This document shows, in pieces, positions 13,733 through 16,808 of a stretch of DNA of 16,808 nt; position 1 is the stretch's first letter; each line of letters starts with the position of its first letter. The stretch is taken from positions 1 through 16,808 of the forward strand of contig JAEZSD010000019.1 in the NCBI GenBank assembly GCA_023422095.1, given 5' to 3'. This DNA comes from Bacillota bacterium. GTDB taxonomy: Bacteria > Bacillota_I > Bacilli_A > RFN20 > CAG-826. Position numbers and translations under genes: made by a program. Below the pieces are notes generated by a model. The model ran no database searches. It saw only the letters and a program-made list of their open reading frames with translations, and was not told the DNA's origin.

Positions 13733-14326
13733 ATGGAAAACATCCGCGAAATAATTGGCGAGAACCTTGCCTCATTAAGAAAAGAAGCCAAACTCACTCA
13801 ACTAGAATTAGCAGAAAAGTTTAATTATTCCGATAAAGCAGTATCAAAGTGGGAGAAGGGCGACACAATTCCTGACATTGAGACTCTTTACAATCTCTGC
13901 CAGTTTTATGGTGTGACTCTTGATTATCTTACCCATCAAGGATTACTAAGCGAAAAAAAAGAATACGTTCTTAAGAAGAATAGTGATTTTCGAAAGAAAG
14001 TGTTAATTACTCTCTTGTTGTTAATGATTGTTTGGATGATAGCAACTATCGCCTTCGTTTATACTTCTATTGGTCTGCATCAAGGCTATTGGCAATCATT
14101 TGTGTGGGCGGTCCCAACCTCTTGTTTATTAGTGCTTGGAATAAATCGAAGACTCTTTCGTTCTAGCGCTCTCAGTCTGATTTGCGAGTCGATAGGAATA
14201 TGGTCCTTGCTGGCCTCTTTCTATTTCTCATTCTTTATTTGGAGCCTGTGGCCAATATTCTTATTAGGGATACCGCTGCAAATTGCTCTTGGAATTTGGT
14301 ATTTCATGAACAAGTCCAAAAAATAA
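13733..14326 (+). CDS. XRE family regulator with four membrane helices
   Basis: This 197-residue protein joins a Cro/cI-type helix-turn-helix domain (about 5-65: LRKEAKLTQLELAEKF, then SDKAVSKWEKGDTIPDI) to a membrane part. Four hydrophobic segments are visible at about 88-108, 117-135, 144-163 and 167-190. Such HTH-membrane fusions occur in Firmicutes and are thought to keep a repressor at the membrane, perhaps to sense envelope state. I start at ATG 13733, just before the HTH; an upstream in-frame TTG at 13697 lies in the -35 box. It is divergent from the unknown extracytoplasmic gene, which is its likely target or partner, with operator-like repeats between them. It converges with ktrA. 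Confidence 0.85.
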   Translation: MENIREIIGENLASLRKEAKLTQLELAEKFNYSDKAVSKWEKGDTIPDIETLYNLCQFYGVTLDYLTHQGLLSEKKEYVLKKNSDFRKKVLITLLLLMIVWMIATIAFVYTSIGLHQGYWQSFVWAVPTSCLLVLGINRRLFRSSALSLICESIGIWSLLASFYFSFFIWSLWPIFLLGIPLQIALGIWYFMNKSKK

Positions 14327-14359
14327 GATCGCATCTAATACTAAGTGCGATCTTTTTTT
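14325..14359. terminator. Bidirectional terminator between the XRE gene and ktrA
   Basis: A perfect 9-bp stem, AAGATCGCA (14325-14333) with TGCGATCTT (14346-14354), encloses a 12-base loop. A T-run follows on the plus strand (to 14359). The minus strand also meets a T-rich run (rc of CCAAAAAAT). It overlaps the XRE stop codon and lies just after the ktrA stop. Confidence 0.82.
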
Positions 14360-14360
14360 A

Positions 14361-15035
14361 TTATTTAATTTTTTTCTTACCGTTGAGTGTTTCACGGAAT
14401 TCACGTATTTCTTTCGTACTTCCGACAACGAAGATATTATCATCAGGAAGGATGGAATCTGCCCCACCAGGGATAAATGATTTTCCATTTCTAATGATTA
14501 ATACTAGACTGACTCCGAAACGAATTTTTGGATTCAATTCCACAATAGTGGTGGGCACAAAAGCGTGATTGACCACTAAAGAGATAACAGAGTGTTTGTC
14601 ATCTAATTTATAGAAATCCTTAAAATCTTCATTTCCGAGACGGTTTGCTAAAGCAATACCGGCGGCTTTTTGAGGAGTAATGACTTCAGTGGCACCTAAC
14701 TTTTTCATAATCGGAACAAAGTAATCATCATCACTTCGAACGATAATTTGTTTAATGCCCATATCTCTTAAAATGACAGTTGTTAAAACAGCGGCTTCTT
14801 TGTTTCCGCCAAAGGCGACAATAGCGGCATCAACATCTGGTAAACCGAGCTCTTTCAAAGCTTGTTCATCAGTAGAATCAGCCACAAAAGCAGTTGGCAG
14901 TAGAGCCGCTACTTTTTTTACAATTTCTTCGTCGTTATCAATAGCGATAACATCAGCGCTATTAGCGACTAACTCCTCAACTACAGCTCGACCGAACTGT
15001 CCTAATCCAATGACTGCGAATGATTTTTTAACCAT
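14361..15035 (-). CDS. ktrA: Ktr/Trk potassium system NAD-binding regulator
   Basis: This 224-residue protein is the cytosolic RCK subunit that gates the KtrB channel. The Rossmann fold has GLGQFG at 10-15 and the ribose-binding acid D33 in AIDNDEE. The RCK_N domain reaches about 130, and the RCK_C ligand domain covers about 135-220. It should bind ATP/ADP or NAD(H), and c-di-AMP at the C-terminal domain if that messenger is present, as in Bacillus KtrA. AAGGAG lies 7 bases upstream of the ATG, directly after the ktrB stop, with a 12-base gap. The order ktrB-ktrA is the reverse of Bacillus ktrAB. KtrC-type is equally possible. Confidence 0.92.
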   Translation of the reverse strand: MVKKSFAVIGLGQFGRAVVEELVANSADVIAIDNDEEIVKKVAALLPTAFVADSTDEQALKELGLPDVDAAIVAFGGNKEAAVLTTVILRDMGIKQIIVRSDDDYFVPIMKKLGATEVITPQKAAGIALANRLGNEDFKDFYKLDDKHSVISLVVNHAFVPTTIVELNPKIRFGVSLVLIIRNGKSFIPGGADSILPDDNIFVVGSTKEIREFRETLNGKKKIK

Positions 15036-15047
15036 ATCAATTCTCCT

Positions 15048-16424
15048 TTATCCAATGAGGAAATCTTCCTCGACGAGTTTATAATGTGTGGAAGTTTCTT
15101 TGTTCATATTGATTTGAAACACTTGGAAGAAAGTCATTGGTCCAAGTCGTCCTGCGAACATCAATATAATCAAGACCGTTTTACTTCCAATACTTATTTG
15201 AGGTTCAATTCCGGTTGACAAACCAACAGTGCCAAAGGCAGAAAACACTTCAAACAGAATGTTCTCAGAAGGAATGTCTTTACCCTCCTCTAGTGCCGCT
15301 ATAATTATAAAACTAATAATGACTGTCAAAATAGCAATAAAGAATAATGCGAGTGCTTTAACAACCATTTTGGTTGAATAGTTTCTTTTAAACGCACTGA
15401 CAGGTTTTCCTCTTAAGAAGCTAAAGATTGCCAACACAATCATGAATATTGTAGTGGTTTTAATTCCGCCGGCTGTTCCAAGAGGCGAACCTCCAATGAA
15501 CATTAATATACAACTAATTATTTTGCTTCCGATCGTTAGATTATTTTGGTCGTAGGTTGCAAATCCAGCGGTACGGCAAGTTATGCTTTGGAATAGTGCG
15601 TCCAATGGATTCATCCCTGATGATCCACGGAAACATTCGAAACTCAAAAACCACACAAAGCCTATAAGGATAAGAAACACCGTTGTGAATAAAACGATTT
15701 TTGTGAAAGCTCTCCATTGTTTTGGTCTCTTTTTAAATGAGAATATCTCAATGATAACAAGAAAAGAAATACCGCCAGCAACAATAAGCAACATTATATA
15801 AATATCCATGTAAATTCGGGCCCAATTAGGTAAATCAGCAACTAAAGAACCAGTTTGATTAATTAATGATGTACTTCCCAACAAATCAAATCCAGCGTTA
15901 TTAAAAGCGGAGACGGAGGTAAAAATGGAATTCCAAATTGCCAGTCCTGGATTATTGGGGAACATGGTAAGAAAAACAGGTAGACCTATCAATGTGCCAG
16001 CTAATTCAACAGAAAAAGAAATGATAATAATTTTTCTGACAAACTTCACAACATCACCAAAGTTGGTGGAGTTAACAGCTTGCGAAATGAAGTATCTATC
16101 TTTAAATTGTAGTTTAGATTTAAAAAGAGTCATGAAAAAAGCTAAAACAGTAATGAAACCCAAACCACCGATTTGAATTAAGCACAACATTACGACTTGC
16201 CCGCCAATGCTTAGTTCTCCTTTTAAGCCATCTGGGTATACGCTGAGACCAGTAACGCAGGTCGCACTTGTAGAGGTAAACAAAGCCTCAAAATATTTAT
16301 TCCAAGCCCATGAACCACTGCTTTGAGCCCATGGCATAACGAGTAAAAGTGAACCGATCAGAATAATGATTACGAATGATATAAGCACTAGAGCATATGG
16401 GTTTAAGCGCATTTTTTTCTTCAT
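15048..16424 (-). CDS. ktrB: TrkH/KtrB family potassium channel subunit
   Basis: This 458-residue membrane protein is the K+-translocating subunit of a Ktr system. It has four membrane-pore-membrane repeats, with filter segments TCVTGLS (55-61), NNAGFD, CRTAGFAT and GTVGLST. The gating loop of the third repeat reads GGSPLGTAGGIKTTT. The KtrB glycines are present in all four filters, which indicates K+ selectivity and probable Na+ linkage. The length fits the family. I start at ATG 16424; a TTG one codon upstream is less likely. The leader is about 20 bases with a weak GAAAG element. ktrA follows after 12 bases. Confidence 0.95.
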   Translation of the reverse strand: MKKKMRLNPYALVLISFVIIILIGSLLLVMPWAQSSGSWAWNKYFEALFTSTSATCVTGLSVYPDGLKGELSIGGQVVMLCLIQIGGLGFITVLAFFMTLFKSKLQFKDRYFISQAVNSTNFGDVVKFVRKIIIISFSVELAGTLIGLPVFLTMFPNNPGLAIWNSIFTSVSAFNNAGFDLLGSTSLINQTGSLVADLPNWARIYMDIYIMLLIVAGGISFLVIIEIFSFKKRPKQWRAFTKIVLFTTVFLILIGFVWFLSFECFRGSSGMNPLDALFQSITCRTAGFATYDQNNLTIGSKIISCILMFIGGSPLGTAGGIKTTTIFMIVLAIFSFLRGKPVSAFKRNYSTKMVVKALALFFIAILTVIISFIIIAALEEGKDIPSENILFEVFSAFGTVGLSTGIEPQISIGSKTVLIILMFAGRLGPMTFFQVFQINMNKETSTHYKLVEEDFLIG

Positions 16425-16450
16425 CAAATTAACACTTTCAATTTGTCAGT

Positions 16451-16479
16451 ATTATAAACCACTAATGCAAAAATGTCTA
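16451..16479 (-). promoter_or_regulatory. Promoter of ktrB-ktrA
   Basis: On the minus strand TAGACA (16479-16474, 5 of 6 consensus) and a perfect TATAAT (16456-16451) are 17 bases apart. The start of transcription would be near 16444, about 20 bases before the ATG. A perfect 18-bp palindrome begins 7 bases upstream of the -35 box. Confidence 0.75.
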
Positions 16480-16486
16480 TTTTTTA

Positions 16487-16504
16487 CAAATTGTATACAA
16501 TTTG
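16487..16504. promoter_or_regulatory. Perfect 18-bp palindrome, operator candidate
   Basis: The sequence CAAATTGTATACAATTTG is its own reverse complement. The core TTGTATACAA resembles binding sites of GntR-type regulators. It lies just upstream of the ktrB promoter and between that promoter and the rplK leader. A TTGACT overlaps its right edge (16502-16507) but has no -10 partner. Confidence 0.6.
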
Positions 16505-16724
16505 ACTAAATCTTTTATGGTTTTAAGCAATGGTGAAAATGACTATTCTTTTATAAGAAATCAAAAAAGTCTTGCATATACGCCCGCACATTTGTTATTG
16601 TTAACGAGCATGTTGCCTTCATGTATGAGAGCGTGAACGCATATGTATATAGTCTTGTGGAAGAGTGGTGATTCACTCGAGAACCACGCACGGACCGTAT
16701 CTACAAAATAGGAGGAAAAGTCTC
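16505..16724 (+). other. Upstream region and leader of rplK
   Basis: No gene is visible. I found no clear housekeeping promoter, although -10-like stretches occur (TATAAG 16552-16557, TATATA 16646-16651). Near the gene, GAGTG (16663-16667) can pair with CACTC (16674-16678), or GTGGT (16665-16669) with ACCAC (16683-16687), two exclusive folds. L11-L1 operons are often controlled by L1 binding to such leaders, but I cannot match the L1 site here. AGGAGG (16710-16715) is the ribosome site. Confidence 0.4.
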
Positions 16725-16808
16725 GTGAGCAAAAAAATCGCAAAAGTCTTGAAACTAGAGCTCCCTGGCGGTGACGCCAAACCAGGACCAAAGCTTGCCG
16801 CAGCGGGC
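16725..16808 (+). CDS. rplK: 50S ribosomal protein L11 (5' part)
   Basis: The first 28 codons of an L11 gene run off the window. The start is GTG, with AGGAGG 9 bases upstream. Residues IAKVLKLELPGG match the first strand of L11. The following AKPGPKLAAAG corresponds to the family's ATPAPPVGPALGQAG, but four residues (PPVG) are missing. From memory, Mollicutes L11 proteins have a similarly shortened AKPGPALA form. L11 forms the GTPase-associated centre with 23S rRNA and L10/L12. It is separated from nusG by 4 kb, unlike the usual adjacent arrangement. Confidence 0.85.
   Translation, partial: MSKKIAKVLKLELPGGDAKPGPKLAAAG

Noticed and set aside
16561..16791. 76-residue open frame on the minus strand over the rplK leader
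   Set aside because: It is antisense to the rplK start and leader, has no ribosome site and resembles no known protein.
1..16808. Mycoplasma genetic code (TGA as tryptophan)
   Set aside because: Genes use TGG for Trp and several end in TGA at well-placed overlaps with the next ATG.
1..16808. CRISPR array, insertion sequence or prophage
   Set aside because: No regularly spaced repeats, transposase, integrase or phage structural gene was seen on either strand.

Overview
This is a low-GC bacterial chromosome segment of Gram-positive (Firmicutes/Bacilli or Mollicutes-related) character. It uses the standard code: tryptophan is TGG, and TGA ends several genes (sir2, folC, the 77-aa gene). The rpmG-secE-nusG order, KtrAB-type potassium uptake, an ECF folate transporter subunit, CarD and a shortened Mollicutes-like L11 all fit a lineage near Erysipelotrichia, Acholeplasma or uncultured Bacilli. 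No species can be named from this window.

Layout. 1-455: the 3' end of an unknown gene, a terminator, and tRNA-Ala(GGC) with its own promoter and terminator. 456-2379: an accessory module with one AlbA_2/ATPase-like/winged-helix regulator (723-1979), flanked by two nested pairs of direct repeats. 2405-3874: pirin and an NAD(P)H-dependent FMN reductase, a redox pair. 4020-5901: a CarD-like RNA polymerase-binding factor facing a coupled sir2-HAD phosphatase operon, with one shared bidirectional terminator. 6070-11607: a long tightly packed plus-strand operon with a Wzy/WaaL-like polysaccharide polymerase or ligase, smpB, folC, an ECF S component of the FolT type, a small single-pass membrane protein and a secreted, membrane-anchored LRR-like protein. 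11692-12673: rpmG, secE and nusG. 12709-16424: an inserted block with an unknown anchored extracytoplasmic protein, a divergent XRE regulator with four membrane helices, and ktrB-ktrA. 16725-end: the start of rplK.

How the genes work together. FolT and FolC probably import folate and trap it as polyglutamates. KtrB and KtrA form a regulated K+ channel. SecE and NusG serve secretion and transcription elongation. The block at 12709-16424 splits the usual nusG-rplK neighbourhood.

The most notable signals are these: several promoters lie so close to the start codon that the mRNAs should be leaderless or nearly so (sir2, the XRE gene, carD, the ligase gene), while other genes have strong Shine-Dalgarno sites; the AlbA_2 gene has a repeat-flanked, possibly self-regulated design; the XRE intergenic region has operator-like repeats; a perfect 18-bp palindrome lies next to the ktrB promoter; and L11 lacks the proline-rich PPVG loop.
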